This document shows positions 10,180 through 21,408 of a stretch of 64,000 bases of DNA, in pieces (positions within the stretch are counted from its first letter, which is position 1; each line of letters opens with the position of its first letter). Origin of the DNA: Saprospiraceae bacterium (GTDB taxonomy: Bacteria; Bacteroidota; Bacteroidia; Chitinophagales; Saprospiraceae); the NCBI GenBank assembly GCA_018057925.1, contig JAGPCT010000001.1, positions 62,001 to 126,000 of the forward strand, written 5' to 3'. The notes under the pieces were generated by a model. That model worked only from the letters and a program-made list of their open reading frames with translations, was not told where the DNA came from and made no database searches. Both the position numbers and the translations under genes were made by a program.

Positions 10180-12083
10180 AATGCCAAGATTAATGTGAGA
10201 ATAATAAATGCTCCAAGACCGATTCCCATCAAATAGTATCTCATTTTACCATTTTGGCTTCGACTAAAAGTCTCATTCATTTCCAGGTTAAACCATCCGA
10301 TTCTTCTATATATTCCATCGACAAAGTCTTTTTCGTCAATTTTAGCAAGCCATACCAATGGCCTAACAAAGACTATATTATATAATTTGTCGAAATCCCA
10401 TCCGTTTGCCAAAAACTTAGTCATACCGGCTGAAAATGGCATATCACTCACACGACGAGTGGCATTCTCTTTACCATACATTTGCCATGCCATATATAGA
10501 CCTAATAATGCAAGCAAGCCAGCAACGATTTGTAGAATACCTTCACTAATTCCCACAGGATCTTGTAATACTGCTGCTGGGAGCATCGTATTCATAAAGT
10601 CTCCAAATAAAGAAAAATGTCCAAAATTATGAGGCAATTCAATGAAACCGGCAATGAGAGATAATACACCCAATATAACCAATGGTATTTTTATGGCCAT
10701 ACCCGGATAATGACTGATTTCAGTCTTTTGCTCACCATAAAATGTTAAAAATACCATTCTAAACGTATATATTGAAGTAAGCAATGCAGATACTGAACCC
10801 AATACCCATAACCAAACTCCACCTTTTACACTTGCAAATGAATACCATAATATTGCATCTTTACTATAAAATCCAGCTGTAACCAATGGGATTGATGCCA
10901 ATGCAGCAGAACCAAATAAAAATGTCCAAAATATAACCGGCAATTTCTTCCTGAGCCCACCCATTTTAAACATATCTTGCTCATGATGCAATGCAAGAAT
11001 AATCGCTCCCGCTCCAAGGAATAACAATGCTTTAAAAAATGCATGTATCATAAAATGAAATACCGCAGCTGACCAAGCACCAACTCCTATAGCTAAAAAC
11101 ATATATCCAATCTGGCTTATTGTAGAATAGGCAAGTACCCTTTTTATATCTCTTTGAACAAGTGCACTACATGATGCTAAAAACAACGTCAAGCCACCAA
11201 TTATTGCCACTATTAACTGGACTGATGGCGCCAACTCAAACAAAACGTATGTTCTTGTTAACAAATAAACTCCCGCAGTTACCATTGTCGCAGCATGTAT
11301 CAGTGCACTGACCGGCGATGGTCCTGCCATAGCATCGGGCAACCATGTTTGCAATGGCAACTGTGCTGATTTTCCCAATGCTCCACCCAATAATAATGCC
11401 GCTGCCAATATTGCTGTTGTGCTGTCAGAAGTCCATACATCAGGTGCTGCTTTTAAGATTTCACTAATATTAAGCGTATTAAATGTTTTAACTAAAAGGA
11501 AAAATCCAAGAATCATCGAGGTATCTCCAATCCTTGTAACTAAAAAGGATTTTCTTGCAGCGTAGGCATTTGATTCAGCATTCTTTTTATCTCCATAATA
11601 AAAACCTATCAGTAAAAAACTACATAATCCTACACCTTCCCACCCTAAATACAACAATAATAAGTCATTAGAAAGTACTAAGATGAGCATACTAAATACA
11701 AATAGGTTCATGTATGCAAAAAACCTCGAATAACCTTCATCCTCCTTCATATATTCTGACGAAAACATGTGAATGAGTGTGCCGACAAAAGTTATTACAA
11801 AAATAAAAACTAAGGACAATGCGTCTAAATGCAATGTTATTTCCGGATGAAAATTACCAATACTGAACCAAGTCCAAAGGTGTTGTTCAATAACAGCCCC
11901 TGGTGTAGAATTACCCAAAAATGACAATCCAACAAAAATTGTAATTAATGCGGAAATCCCAATAACCCCGGTTCCTATAATCGGTATCAAATTACGAGGA
12001 ATTCTCTTACCAAAAAAAGCAAGAATAAGAAATCCAAGCAAAGGCAAGGAAGGTATAAGCCACAATATATCAGAAATATTCAT
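10176..12083 (-). CDS. nuoL: NADH:quinone oxidoreductase subunit L
   Basis: This is the distal proton-pumping subunit of complex I, 635 residues. It has the NuoL-type N-terminus, the core segment LPLQTWLPDAMAGPSPVSALIHAATMVTAGVY and the STISQIGYM helix. The C-terminal part corresponds to the long lateral amphipathic helix plus a last anchor helix, as in other NuoL proteins. It sits between nuoK, 20 bases upstream, and nuoM, which it overlaps by 4 bases. Confidence 0.96.
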   Translation of the reverse strand: MNISDILWLIPSLPLLGFLILAFFGKRIPRNLIPIIGTGVIGISALITIFVGLSFLGNSTPGAVIEQHLWTWFSIGNFHPEITLHLDALSLVFIFVITFVGTLIHMFSSEYMKEDEGYSRFFAYMNLFVFSMLILVLSNDLLLLYLGWEGVGLCSFLLIGFYYGDKKNAESNAYAARKSFLVTRIGDTSMILGFFLLVKTFNTLNISEILKAAPDVWTSDSTTAILAAALLLGGALGKSAQLPLQTWLPDAMAGPSPVSALIHAATMVTAGVYLLTRTYVLFELAPSVQLIVAIIGGLTLFLASCSALVQRDIKRVLAYSTISQIGYMFLAIGVGAWSAAVFHFMIHAFFKALLFLGAGAIILALHHEQDMFKMGGLRKKLPVIFWTFLFGSAALASIPLVTAGFYSKDAILWYSFASVKGGVWLWVLGSVSALLTSIYTFRMVFLTFYGEQKTEISHYPGMAIKIPLVILGVLSLIAGFIELPHNFGHFSLFGDFMNTMLPAAVLQDPVGISEGILQIVAGLLALLGLYMAWQMYGKENATRRVSDMPFSAGMTKFLANGWDFDKLYNIVFVRPLVWLAKIDEKDFVDGIYRRIGWFNLEMNETFSRSQNGKMRYYLMGIGLGAFIILTLILAL

Positions 12084-12103
12084 ACTTATTTATTTCATTT
12101 AAA

Positions 12104-12412
12104 TTAATCTCTCAATTGATTCATAGCATCGGTATCTACTGTCTTTTGAAGTCGATGCATCTGCAAGATTAATGCTAATCCAACAGCCACTTCTGCAGCG
12201 GCCATAGCCAATATAAAGATTAACATAACCTGTCCGTCTGCCTTACCATGCTGTGCACCGGCTAACACAAATGCTAGTCCTGCCGCATTAAACATGATCT
12301 CAACACTCATAAGTGTAAACAATATATTCCGTCGAGTAATAACACCCAACAACCCGGTTAAAAATAGAATCCCGGATAAAATCAATCCTGCATTTAATGG
12401 AAAATCACTCAT
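12104..12412 (-). CDS. nuoK: NADH:quinone oxidoreductase subunit K
   Basis: This small three-helix membrane subunit of complex I has 102 residues when started at the ATG at 12412. The open frame reaches back to 12484, but the extra 24 residues are highly charged, would overlap nuoJ deeply and do not fit the family length of about 100. From 12412 the protein begins MSDFPLNAGLILSGILF, with the conserved membrane Glu in MSVEIMFNAAGL and a second in AAAEVAVGLAL. The chosen start overlaps the nuoJ stop by 8 bases. Confidence 0.93.
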   Translation of the reverse strand: MSDFPLNAGLILSGILFLTGLLGVITRRNILFTLMSVEIMFNAAGLAFVLAGAQHGKADGQVMLIFILAMAAAEVAVGLALILQMHRLQKTVDTDAMNQLRD

Positions 12413-12944
12413 TTTCTTTGTCAGTTGTTTGTAAATAACGATGATATTCTCTCTTCTTTTCTTTTCCGATATGATAGGCACCAACGATTCCGGCTATCAA
12501 CAACATTCCTGTAAGTTCAACTGCCAAAACGTATCCTCCAAAGAGTGAACTAGACACTTCTGCTGCATCTATCATTTTTATAGATCCTTCTCCTTGCAAT
12601 TGCACATTTTGAAATACAAAAATCAATTCTGCTAATAGTACTATACATAGGATAGCAGGAAATATCCACGATCTTGGAGTCATCAGCTGAGATTCTCTTT
12701 GCACTGAATCTTTACCCAAATTAAGCATCATTATTGCAAATAAAAATAAAATCATGATAGCACCGGCATACACAATCACTTCTAGAGCAGCAACAAACGG
12801 AGCGCCTGAAATAAAAAATATGACACTAATGGAAAATAACGATACGACCAAATATAAAAAAGCATGAACAGCTTCCTTCCTTGTCACAACCATAATCGTC
12901 GAAATAATGGCAACTATTGCAGATAAATAAAATATGATCTTCAT
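12405..12944 (-). CDS. nuoJ: NADH:quinone oxidoreductase subunit J
   Basis: This five-helix membrane subunit of complex I has 179 residues. It contains the family pattern ALEVIVYAGAIMILFLFAIMMLNLG in the third helix, the flexible helix next to the quinone-coupling region. The C-terminus is charged (GKEKKREYHRYLQ). It lies 19 bases downstream of nuoI and overlaps nuoK. Confidence 0.95.
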   Translation of the reverse strand: MKIIFYLSAIVAIISTIMVVTRKEAVHAFLYLVVSLFSISVIFFISGAPFVAALEVIVYAGAIMILFLFAIMMLNLGKDSVQRESQLMTPRSWIFPAILCIVLLAELIFVFQNVQLQGEGSIKMIDAAEVSSSLFGGYVLAVELTGMLLIAGIVGAYHIGKEKKREYHRYLQTTDKENE

Positions 12945-12963
12945 TCAGTCTATCTTCTATTAA

Positions 12964-13479
12964 TTAAGGTAATAATGTTCTAACATCAACTGGTTCTAAC
13001 TCATTTTCGCCTCCACCTTTTGGTTTGACACCTACAGCGACACCTGCTTGTTCATAATAACTATAGCCATGGTATTTGCCCATCCCATCGATTAAAAGAT
13101 CTTCTTTCTCATACACTAAATTTTGGCGTACATATTCACCCATTTCAAAGTCTGGCGTAAGCTGAATTGCATAGGTAGGACATGCATCTTCGCATAATCC
13201 ACAAAAAATACATCTTGAAAAATTTATCCTAAAATATTCCGGATATCGCCGCCCGTTTTCATCTTCAGTCGCTTGTAATGAGATGCAATCAACCGGACAT
13301 GCCGCAGCGCATAAGTTACAAGCAACACACCTCTCATTGTGATCCGGATCACGTGATAAGACAATACGACCCCTCCAACGAGGTGGCAAATATGGCTTTT
13401 CTTCAGGATACTTTATTGTAACCCTTTTGCTGAACATCTTCAGAAAAACCATCCATAATGAACGTATATTACTAAACAT
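12964..13479 (-). CDS. nuoI: NADH:quinone oxidoreductase subunit I (two 4Fe-4S ferredoxin domain)
   Basis: This peripheral-arm subunit of complex I carries clusters N6a and N6b. In its 171 residues two ferredoxin motifs are plain: [15 protein letters not shown] and [15 protein letters not shown]. The N-terminus (about 1-25) is amphipathic and would lie on the membrane. The gene lies 10 bases after nuoH and 19 bases before nuoJ. Confidence 0.96.
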   Translation of the reverse strand: MFSNIRSLWMVFLKMFSKRVTIKYPEEKPYLPPRWRGRIVLSRDPDHNERCVACNLCAAACPVDCISLQATEDENGRRYPEYFRINFSRCIFCGLCEDACPTYAIQLTPDFEMGEYVRQNLVYEKEDLLIDGMGKYHGYSYYEQAGVAVGVKPKGGGENELEPVDVRTLLP

Positions 13480-13489
13480 AACTACTTAT

Positions 13490-14446
13490 TTATTGTGTCA
13501 ACAAAACAACTGCACCGGTAACCAGTACATTTAATAATGCCAACGGTAACAATAATTTCCAACCATAACTCATCAATTGATCATATCGTGGACGTGGTAA
13601 ACCCGCCCTTAATAGGACAAAAAATAAGATGAAACAAAACATTTTTATCAAAAACCAAACGATAGGAGGTAAAAACGCCGGTCCTAACCATCCACCAAAA
13701 AACAAAATAGTAATCAAACAAGAAACTAATGTAATTCCAAGGTATTCTCCCACAAAGAACATTCCGAATTTCATACCTGAATACTCTGAGTGAAATCCTG
13801 CAATCAATTCACTTTCTGCTTCCGGTAAGTCAAATGGCAGCCTATGTGTCTCAGCTATACCAGCTATTAAAAAAATGACAAAACCTATTATTTGAGGTAT
13901 TACAAACCACACATCTTTCTGAGCATTGACAATATCCGTCATGTTAAAAGATCCTGCTTGAATAACCACACCCATCAATGACAAACCCATAAATACTTCA
14001 TAGGAGATCATTTGTGCTGCTCCTCGAACCCCACCAAGTAACGAATACTTATTATTAGATGCCCATCCTGCAAGAACAATGGTATATGCGCCTAACGATG
14101 ACATTGCCAAAAAGAAAAGAAGTCCAATATTCATATCAGCTACCACAATACCGGGTGCAAATGGAATTATGGCAAAACTCATTAATATACTGAGCATTAT
14201 TATGGTAGGCGCAATAATAAATACTTTTTTATTGACAAACGGCGGTATCCAATCTTCTTTAAAAAATATCTTTATCATGTCAGCTAATACCTGGAAAATC
14301 CCGAATGGGCCCACTCTATTAGGGCCTAATCGCTGTTGCCACACAGCTAGCATTTTACGTTCCACATAAATCAATCCTGCAGCAATTGTTACAGTCCCTA
14401 AAAGGACACCTACAATTATCAATATTTGCATCAGGGTCTCGTTCAT
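13490..14446 (-). CDS. nuoH: NADH:quinone oxidoreductase subunit H
   Basis: This membrane subunit forms most of the quinone chamber. It has 318 residues and eight or so helices. Conserved parts include [25 protein letters not shown] in the first loop and [27 protein letters not shown], the acidic loop near the quinone site. At 318 residues it is close to the shorter family members. It lies between nuoG, 48 bases upstream, and nuoI, 10 bases downstream. Confidence 0.96.
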   Translation of the reverse strand: MNETLMQILIIVGVLLGTVTIAAGLIYVERKMLAVWQQRLGPNRVGPFGIFQVLADMIKIFFKEDWIPPFVNKKVFIIAPTIIMLSILMSFAIIPFAPGIVVADMNIGLLFFLAMSSLGAYTIVLAGWASNNKYSLLGGVRGAAQMISYEVFMGLSLMGVVIQAGSFNMTDIVNAQKDVWFVIPQIIGFVIFLIAGIAETHRLPFDLPEAESELIAGFHSEYSGMKFGMFFVGEYLGITLVSCLITILFFGGWLGPAFLPPIVWFLIKMFCFILFFVLLRAGLPRPRYDQLMSYGWKLLLPLALLNVLVTGAVVLLTQ

Positions 14447-14494
14447 ATCCCGCTTTTATTAATTAACTTTCTGATATAATTCAATTTGTTCATT

Positions 14495-17152
14495 CTATTT
14501 GCCTACGATTACGTCAGTATAAAATGGAAAACGCAGTCCGGAAATTCCTTTTAGACCATAAGGCAATAAAATCACATGATCCGGAAGGCTGTTATCTACA
14601 TAAACAGGTAGGGTAACACTGTACTTTTCATTATTGATCGTTATCATTCCATTCGCATCAGAACCTATAGACTGTAAAGTATTGGATGAAACAGATACTT
14701 TTGATTCTTCAATACGCTTCACAATAGCTTGGCTCTTAGAAGTCAACTCTTCTGAACCAAAAATCTGCCATCTCGGCAAAACCTCATACTTTCCATCATT
14801 CTTGGATTGCTTTTCAAACTCAAAATAAGACTTGCCATTATCATTTGGTTCAATCAACCTGATTCCCGGATTTCCTCCATGTAAAGGTCCACCCACTTCA
14901 ATCTGATATTTGTTGATAGATTGAACAGAATTCCATCCCGGTGACCAGAAAAACGGAATATCAGCAGATGGAGGTTGACCATGATATCCTTCCATGGTAT
15001 AACTTAATGGTGAATCTTCATCCTTTGGTGGCATAGGTTCATGAACACTTACATTAGCATTCATGGATGTTCTACCACTATAGCGATGTGATTCTCTCGG
15101 TATTTTTTGCGTACCGATTCGGTAATCAGCATTAGGAGCTAAATTTATGATATTCGCAAAACGCTCTATTTGTGAAATCATATCACCCAATACTGTATCA
15201 AAGCTTCTTGCTTCTTCTCCTTGGTGAATAAGTAAATCCAACCAAGCCCATGAACTTTTTATATCGTTGTTTGGCTTAATTACTTGATAGTATCTTTGAG
15301 CACGACCTTCATTATTAATCATTGTACCGGTTGATTCTGCAAACGTTCCGGCTGGAAGAATATAATCAGCATATTGTGTTGATTCATTTTCCATGGAATC
15401 AATAATGATGGTGTTTTGGCTATTGTGTAAAAAGTTCTCAACATCTTTCGATGATGCACGGTAGAATAAATCTGTTTCTAAAATAAAAGCAGTAATATCT
15501 TTCTCCTCAGAAACACGTCGCATAGCATCGTCTATCGAACCAGCTGTTCCTAACATAGCCACACCCATAGAATTTACTTCGGGAACAGAATAAACTATAC
15601 CCACATCTTTACCACTAGACTTCAATGCTCCGGCTATATTCATAGCACACCGAACTATTTCCTTGCTCATCATGCCACAACCTGAAACAATAAGTGGCTT
15701 TTTAGAAAGAGTCAAAGCATTTGCTACTTTAAAAGCAAAATCATCATCCGCCTGATGTTCTCCCCCTTTTACAATAAAATCATGTATTTTACTTCCGGTA
15801 TTCAACAACTGAGATGTATCTCCATGTAAGTTTAAAGTAGATACTTCTTCCATCTTAGTAGCATAAGGAGTAGCTACATACAATGGACCTTTTTCGTCTT
15901 GAACAACTTCCCGTATAGCAGCATCATTCCAATGCTGTATTTTTAAAGCAAAAGCTTTTTCATTTGGTTGATTTTTAACTGCTTGCCGCAATGCTAATGC
16001 AATCATTGGTGATGTATTGGTCACATCTTCGCCCAATACAAAGATTGTGTCATAACTTTCAATCTCAGCAAGGGAAGGTGTCTTTACGCTACCATTTGTA
16101 AGTACTTCCAATACTTCATTCACAACGTCATTTTCAATCGTCGGAATTCCATTATAGAAATTATCAGCACCCACCAACTGTTTTAACATGAAATTAGATT
16201 CCAATGATGCCCGAGGAGAGCAAATACCGATCATTTTTGGATTAGAGGCAACAATATTTTTGACAGAAGCGATTACATCAGAGCCTTTTGAATTATCTTT
16301 TTGAGCCAACCTTGTTAATCTTTTCTCATCATTGACATATTCATATCCAAATCGACCTCTATCACATAAGAAATAACCGTTTACATCACCATTAAATCGA
16401 GTCATTACTCTACGCACCTTTCCATATCTTTCGGAGGAAAGAATGTTACAACCTAATGAACAGCCATGACAAATAGAAGGAGAGCTTGTTAAATCCCATT
16501 TTCTAGTATAATGTTTATGCAAGGTTTTGTCCGTGAAAACTCCAGTAGGGCACACTTCAACGAGGTTGCCACTAAATTCACTTTCTAAGGTACCTTCTTC
16601 ACTTCGCCCAAAATAAACCCTTCCACTTGATGCAAAAACTCCAAAGTCTCCACCACCAGCATAATCGTTGTAAAACCGAACACAGCGATAACACTGGATA
16701 CACCTATTCATCTCGTGATTGATAAATGGTCCAAGATCTTGATTTACATGTGTTCTTTTTTGGAAACGGTATCTTCTATAGTTATGGCCACTCATGACCG
16801 TCATATCTTGCAAATGACATTCACCACCTTCGTCACAAACTGCACAGTCGTGTGGGTGGTTTATCATCAAGGATTCAATATTACCGGCTCTGAAATCCTT
16901 TGCTTGTTGTGCATTGATAGAAATTCGAGTTCCATCATTAGCATCAAGCATACATGCCATAGTAATTCTACCACGCGTATCATTTTCGTCTCGATAACTC
17001 ATGACAGCACATTGACGACATGCACCTACTGAATGAAGTTTGGGATGCCAACAAAAATAAGGCAAATCCATCCCGAGTGAAACACAAGCATCGAGCATGT
17101 TTTTACCGTCAGGAACTTCGTATTCAATATTATCGATATATATTTTAGCCAT
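14495..17152 (-). CDS. nuoG: NADH:quinone oxidoreductase subunit G, with N7 cluster ligands
   Basis: This is the large iron-sulfur subunit of the peripheral arm, 885 residues. The 2Fe-2S N1b domain comes first (CWHPKLHSVGACRQC), then the HxxxCxxC region (HDCAVCDEGGECHL), then 4Fe-4S motifs (CIQCYRCVRF, later CPTG). A further set, CHGCSLGC followed 27 residues later by C, matches the extra N7 cluster found in only some bacteria. The rest is a molybdopterin-oxidoreductase-like fold without an active site. It sits 20 bases after nuoF. Confidence 0.95.
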   Translation of the reverse strand: MAKIYIDNIEYEVPDGKNMLDACVSLGMDLPYFCWHPKLHSVGACRQCAVMSYRDENDTRGRITMACMLDANDGTRISINAQQAKDFRAGNIESLMINHPHDCAVCDEGGECHLQDMTVMSGHNYRRYRFQKRTHVNQDLGPFINHEMNRCIQCYRCVRFYNDYAGGGDFGVFASSGRVYFGRSEEGTLESEFSGNLVEVCPTGVFTDKTLHKHYTRKWDLTSSPSICHGCSLGCNILSSERYGKVRRVMTRFNGDVNGYFLCDRGRFGYEYVNDEKRLTRLAQKDNSKGSDVIASVKNIVASNPKMIGICSPRASLESNFMLKQLVGADNFYNGIPTIENDVVNEVLEVLTNGSVKTPSLAEIESYDTIFVLGEDVTNTSPMIALALRQAVKNQPNEKAFALKIQHWNDAAIREVVQDEKGPLYVATPYATKMEEVSTLNLHGDTSQLLNTGSKIHDFIVKGGEHQADDDFAFKVANALTLSKKPLIVSGCGMMSKEIVRCAMNIAGALKSSGKDVGIVYSVPEVNSMGVAMLGTAGSIDDAMRRVSEEKDITAFILETDLFYRASSKDVENFLHNSQNTIIIDSMENESTQYADYILPAGTFAESTGTMINNEGRAQRYYQVIKPNNDIKSSWAWLDLLIHQGEEARSFDTVLGDMISQIERFANIINLAPNADYRIGTQKIPRESHRYSGRTSMNANVSVHEPMPPKDEDSPLSYTMEGYHGQPPSADIPFFWSPGWNSVQSINKYQIEVGGPLHGGNPGIRLIEPNDNGKSYFEFEKQSKNDGKYEVLPRWQIFGSEELTSKSQAIVKRIEESKVSVSSNTLQSIGSDANGMITINNEKYSVTLPVYVDNSLPDHVILLPYGLKGISGLRFPFYTDVIVGK

Positions 17153-17172
17153 AACTATTGTTTAAAGTATAA

Positions 17173-18450
17173 TCAATGATGATATTTACATCGGTGAGTA
17201 TGAATGTGTTCTTCAAAGTCCTCTCTAAAATACTTGAGTGCACTTTGCAAAGGCTCCATTGCTCCCGGTGCTAATGCACAAAATGTATTTCCGGGCGCCA
17301 TATAATGAGTATGATGTATTAAATGATCAATATCTTCAGGCGTACCGCGTCCTTCTTCCAAGGCAAGCAAAATTTTGGCAGTCCAAGGTAGTCCTTCACG
17401 ACAAGGCGTACACCATCCGCATGATTCTTGAGCAAAAAACTGTTCCAAATTCAAGCACATACCTACCGGACACGTTTTGTCATCCATTACGATGATAGTA
17501 CCTGTACCCATACGGCTTCCGGCTTTAGCCACTTCCTCAAAATCCATCTTTATATTATAGTGCTCAGGAGTCAAAAAGTCCGTAGATGCTCCACCCGGTA
17601 ATAAGCCACGAAGCTTGTATCCATCTTGCATTCCTCCGGCGTGTTCTTCAATAATCTCTCCTAACGTTGTGCCTAAAGGAAGCTCCCATATTGCGGGGCG
17701 TTTTACTTTTCCACTTGCACCATAAAGCTTTGTTCCGCCGCCACCTTCGGATTTACTGATAGATACATACCATTCAGGACCTTTTGCAAGGATATGCGGT
17801 ATGTTACAATAAGTCTCTATATTATTTACTATGGTTGGTTTTCCAAAAAGTCCACTTACTTGGGGAAATGGCGGCTTATTTCTTGGATTAGCTCTTTTAC
17901 CTTCCAATGCATTGAGTAAAGCTGTTTCTTCTCCACATATATATCTTCCAACACTGGTATGTAAATCCATATCTAAAGAATAGCCACTACCTAGAATATT
18001 TTTACCCAAATACCCGGCTTTGTATGCTTCGTCTAACGCCTCTAAAACTCTCTTAGCAGCCAGATGGTATGCCCACCGTAAAAAGATATAACTCATCGAA
18101 GCGCCAATTGTATAAGCGCTTATAATCATCCCTTCAATAAGTTGGTGTGGATTACATTCAATCAACAATCTGTCTTTGAATGTACCCGGTTCCATCTCAT
18201 CTCCATTGGCAACAAGATATTTTACTGGAGGTGCGTTATCACCCATAGGAACAAAACTCCACTTCATGGCAGTGGGAAAACCCGCTCCACCACGTCCTCT
18301 CAATTTGGACTCTTTTACCACATTCAAGACCTCAGCAGGTGTCAATTTCAACGCCTTTCTAAGACCTTCATATCCTCCGGTTGCTTCATACTCTTTAAGC
18401 GATAAAGGTGAACCATCGTTTTTTATATGTTCGGTTAACGGTCTATCCAT
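17173..18450 (-). CDS. nuoF: NADH:quinone oxidoreductase subunit F
   Basis: This is the NADH-oxidising subunit with FMN and the N3 4Fe-4S cluster. It has 425 residues. GRGGAGFPTAMKW (about 53-65) is the glycine-rich NADH/FMN loop, CGEETALLNALEG follows, and SCGWCTPCREG near the C-terminus holds the N3 cysteines. It starts 6 bases after nuoE and works with it as the electron-input module. Confidence 0.97.
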   Translation of the reverse strand: MDRPLTEHIKNDGSPLSLKEYEATGGYEGLRKALKLTPAEVLNVVKESKLRGRGGAGFPTAMKWSFVPMGDNAPPVKYLVANGDEMEPGTFKDRLLIECNPHQLIEGMIISAYTIGASMSYIFLRWAYHLAAKRVLEALDEAYKAGYLGKNILGSGYSLDMDLHTSVGRYICGEETALLNALEGKRANPRNKPPFPQVSGLFGKPTIVNNIETYCNIPHILAKGPEWYVSISKSEGGGGTKLYGASGKVKRPAIWELPLGTTLGEIIEEHAGGMQDGYKLRGLLPGGASTDFLTPEHYNIKMDFEEVAKAGSRMGTGTIIVMDDKTCPVGMCLNLEQFFAQESCGWCTPCREGLPWTAKILLALEEGRGTPEDIDHLIHHTHYMAPGNTFCALAPGAMEPLQSALKYFREDFEEHIHTHRCKYHH

Positions 18451-18456
18451 TATAAA

Positions 18457-18939
18457 TTATTCATATTTTGCAAGAATTTCACTCAATTGTTCCGGTTTTA
18501 AATCGCGATACAAATCTTCATCTACCAACAATGCCGGTGCATGGTCGCATGTGCCGAGGCAAGGGATAGGTAAAAAAGTAAATCTATCATCGGGAGTAGT
18601 CATTCCAAAATCAATATTTAAAAGTTCCTTTATAGCTTTGTGAATACTTTCATAGCCCATGACCCAGCAACTTACACTATTACAAAGGAATATGACATGT
18701 CTGCCAACCGGCCTCCTAAAAATTATATTATAAAAAGTAGCAACACTATCGATTTCGTGTGTTTTCATCTCCAATATAGGTGCCAATTCTTCTAATGCTT
18801 CGTCAGAAACCCAACGGTTATATTTTTGGACAACTTTTAAAGCATCAATACAAGCAGCTTGCTTATGTGGTAAATGATGAAACAGAGCTTCTATTTCTTT
18901 TCTCGCTTCATCTGATATCACTTGGTTTTCAATACTCAT
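18457..18939 (-). CDS. nuoE: NADH:quinone oxidoreductase subunit E
   Basis: This thioredoxin-fold 2Fe-2S subunit carries N1a and sits next to NuoF in the NADH module. In its 160 residues the ligand set is visible as CNSVSC and CLGTCDHAP. It lies 11 bases after nuoCD and 6 bases before nuoF. Confidence 0.96.
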   Translation of the reverse strand: MSIENQVISDEARKEIEALFHHLPHKQAACIDALKVVQKYNRWVSDEALEELAPILEMKTHEIDSVATFYNIIFRRPVGRHVIFLCNSVSCWVMGYESIHKAIKELLNIDFGMTTPDDRFTFLPIPCLGTCDHAPALLVDEDLYRDLKPEQLSEILAKYE

Positions 18940-18950
18940 TCAATAAAAAT

Positions 18951-20702
18951 TTATCTATCTATATCTGATAATACAAAATCAACACTTCCCAATATTGCCA
19001 TTAAATCAGCAATGGTATATCCGGTACTATACTGTGGGACAAACTGAATATGAGGAAAACTAGGAGTTCTGATACGTGTCCGATATGACGTCGTACTTCC
19101 ATCACTTACTAAATAATATCCGTTATTTCCCTTACTCGCTTCTACGCTACAAAATCCTTCTCCCGCCGGCAATACTGGACCCCATGTTACATTGACAAAG
19201 TGATTAATCAATGTTTCAATATCATACATGGTATGTTTTTTGTCAGGAGGTGTAGTTAGCGAATTAGTAGATTTATATGGGCCTGCAGGCATATTTTTTA
19301 GACATTGCTCTACGATACGAATACTTTGTCTCATTTCTTCTACGTGAAGTTTTGCTCTGTCATAACAATCGCCATTGGCAGCAACCGGAATTTCAAAATC
19401 AAATTGGTCGTAACCCGAATAAGGTTGTTTCTTTCTAAAATCCCATTCCAGACCGGTAGCCCGTAATCCTATTCCGGTAACTCCCCAATCTATCGCTTCT
19501 TCGGTATTAAAGACACCAATACCAATTGTTCTGGCTTTGAAAATCTGGTTTTTCATAACCATCTTATCGTATTCTTTCAGTCTTGGTGGAAAATACTTTA
19601 CAAAATCAGCAACCAAAGTCTCCCACCCTTCCGGCAAATCTTGAGCAACGCCGCCAATTCTAAACCAGTTAGGGTGCATTCGGTCTCCACATATTGCTTC
19701 AATTATTGAAAACAAACGCTCCCTGTCATAAAATGTAAGGAATACAGGCGTCATCATACCCAAATCTTGTGCGAATGTTCCATACCATACCAAATGGCTT
19801 GAAATACGGAATAACTCACACAACATAATTCTGATTACCTTAGCCCTATCCGGCACCTCTATACCCCCCATTTTTTCAACCGTCATCACATAGGGCAAGT
19901 TATTCATGACACCACTTAGATATTCTACCCTATCCGTATAAGGGATATAAGTATGCCATGATTGTCTTTCTCCCATCTTCTCAGCGCCCCTATGGTGGAA
20001 ACCTATATCCGGAACAATATTGACAATATCTTCTCCGTCCATTTGAAGGATTAATCTCAATATACCGTGTGTACCGGGGTGTTGAGGTCCCAAATTAAGG
20101 AACATAAAATCTTCATTATTTTTCGAATGTGATTTTAATCCCCATTCTTCCGGCTTAAATTGAAGAATATCTTGTTGTTCAAGCATTTGTTCTTCAGGCA
20201 TCTTAAATTGCCCCATTTCTGTTGCACGGGCAGGATGTGCCTTTTGAAGTGGATGACCCTGCCAATATCCCGGCATCAATATTCTGCGCAAATTGGGATG
20301 TCCTTCAAAGTTAACACCAAACATGTCATAAACTTCTCTTTCATACCAGTTGGCAGAAGACCATACCGGAGTAACAGAAGGAATCGAAGCCTTAGATGCA
20401 TTCAAGCCAACTTTAATTCGTATAAACTGATTACGGCTATAGGACAATAACAAATACACTATGGTAAATTTACTCTCCGGTTGACCTTGTCGATTATTTC
20501 GTGCTTGCTCATCGATAGCACTTAGGTCATACAATTGGCTAAATCGAAGAGCAGAATCCTTTTTCAAAAACCCCAATACGCCTACAATATTTTCTTTATT
20601 TACCCAAAGAGTAGGAAATTCGTCACAAGTATTTTGCTCAAATACTATTGCATCAGGAAATTGATGTTTAATTTTTTCAACAATATCAGCGTAGCCTGAC
20701 AT
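18951..20702 (-). CDS. nuoCD: Fused NADH:quinone oxidoreductase subunits C and D
   Basis: This is a 583-residue fusion. The first ~170 residues are NuoC (30-kDa subunit), with [27 protein letters not shown] short linker leads to NuoD (49-kDa subunit), starting about residue 193 with [15 protein letters not shown], the quinone-site loop, and followed by [13 protein letters not shown]. The D part ends ...[13 protein letters not shown], the conserved C-terminus. Fusion of C and D occurs in enterobacteria and in some Bacteroidota. The frame is continuous across the junction. Confidence 0.96.
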   Translation of the reverse strand: MSGYADIVEKIKHQFPDAIVFEQNTCDEFPTLWVNKENIVGVLGFLKKDSALRFSQLYDLSAIDEQARNNRQGQPESKFTIVYLLLSYSRNQFIRIKVGLNASKASIPSVTPVWSSANWYEREVYDMFGVNFEGHPNLRRILMPGYWQGHPLQKAHPARATEMGQFKMPEEQMLEQQDILQFKPEEWGLKSHSKNNEDFMFLNLGPQHPGTHGILRLILQMDGEDIVNIVPDIGFHHRGAEKMGERQSWHTYIPYTDRVEYLSGVMNNLPYVMTVEKMGGIEVPDRAKVIRIMLCELFRISSHLVWYGTFAQDLGMMTPVFLTFYDRERLFSIIEAICGDRMHPNWFRIGGVAQDLPEGWETLVADFVKYFPPRLKEYDKMVMKNQIFKARTIGIGVFNTEEAIDWGVTGIGLRATGLEWDFRKKQPYSGYDQFDFEIPVAANGDCYDRAKLHVEEMRQSIRIVEQCLKNMPAGPYKSTNSLTTPPDKKHTMYDIETLINHFVNVTWGPVLPAGEGFCSVEASKGNNGYYLVSDGSTTSYRTRIRTPSFPHIQFVPQYSTGYTIADLMAILGSVDFVLSDIDR

Positions 20703-20745
20703 ATTTTTACTTATTTACTTTATAAAAAGGATGAACGAATTAACA

Positions 20746-21384
20746 TTATATATGGTCAGGAGGTCTGATTTCAGTCATCTTGGATCTTTCAGCTCGTTTT
20801 TCCTCTTTCATAGAAGGCATTTCCGGCTTGATTATACCTTGAGGACCAATGACCCAACTTAATGGTCGTTTTTCCTGACCTACTTTATCACGAAGCATTA
20901 CAATACCTTCCAGAAAAGCATCCGGACGAGGCGGGCATCCCGGAACATAAACATCAACAGGCATAAACTTATCTACTCCCTGAACAACGCTATAAATATC
21001 ATACATACCACCGGATGATGCGCAAGCTCCCATAGCAATGACCCAACGAGGAGCCATCATTTGCTCATATAATTTACGGATTATGGGTGCCATTTTAATA
21101 AAAACTGTACCGGCAACAATCATCATATCAGCTTCACGAGGAGTTCCTCTGATAACCTCTGCACCAAAACGAGATACATCATACTTACTGGTTATACTTG
21201 TCGCCATCTCAACATAACAACAACTTAGACCAAAGTTAAAAGGCCAAATTGAATTCTTTCGACCCCAATTGACCATGGAATCCATGGTAGTTAAAACAAC
21301 CGATTGTTGCACTGCTTCCTGCATCGATCCAATGCCATTCATTGTATTTATTGGGTCATTTGCTCTGGTCGTCCACCACTTCAT
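20746..21384 (-). CDS. nuoB: NADH:quinone oxidoreductase subunit B
   Basis: This subunit carries N2, the last cluster before quinone. In its 212 residues the ligand motifs are visible: [18 protein letters not shown] and [14 protein letters not shown]. The C-terminal ~45 residues are charged and variable. It lies 24 bases after nuoA and 43 bases before nuoCD. Confidence 0.97.
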   Translation of the reverse strand: MKWWTTRANDPINTMNGIGSMQEAVQQSVVLTTMDSMVNWGRKNSIWPFNFGLSCCYVEMATSITSKYDVSRFGAEVIRGTPREADMMIVAGTVFIKMAPIIRKLYEQMMAPRWVIAMGACASSGGMYDIYSVVQGVDKFMPVDVYVPGCPPRPDAFLEGIVMLRDKVGQEKRPLSWVIGPQGIIKPEMPSMKEEKRAERSKMTEIRPPDHI

Positions 21385-21408
21385 ACCGTATATATTTATT
21401 CGTCTATA

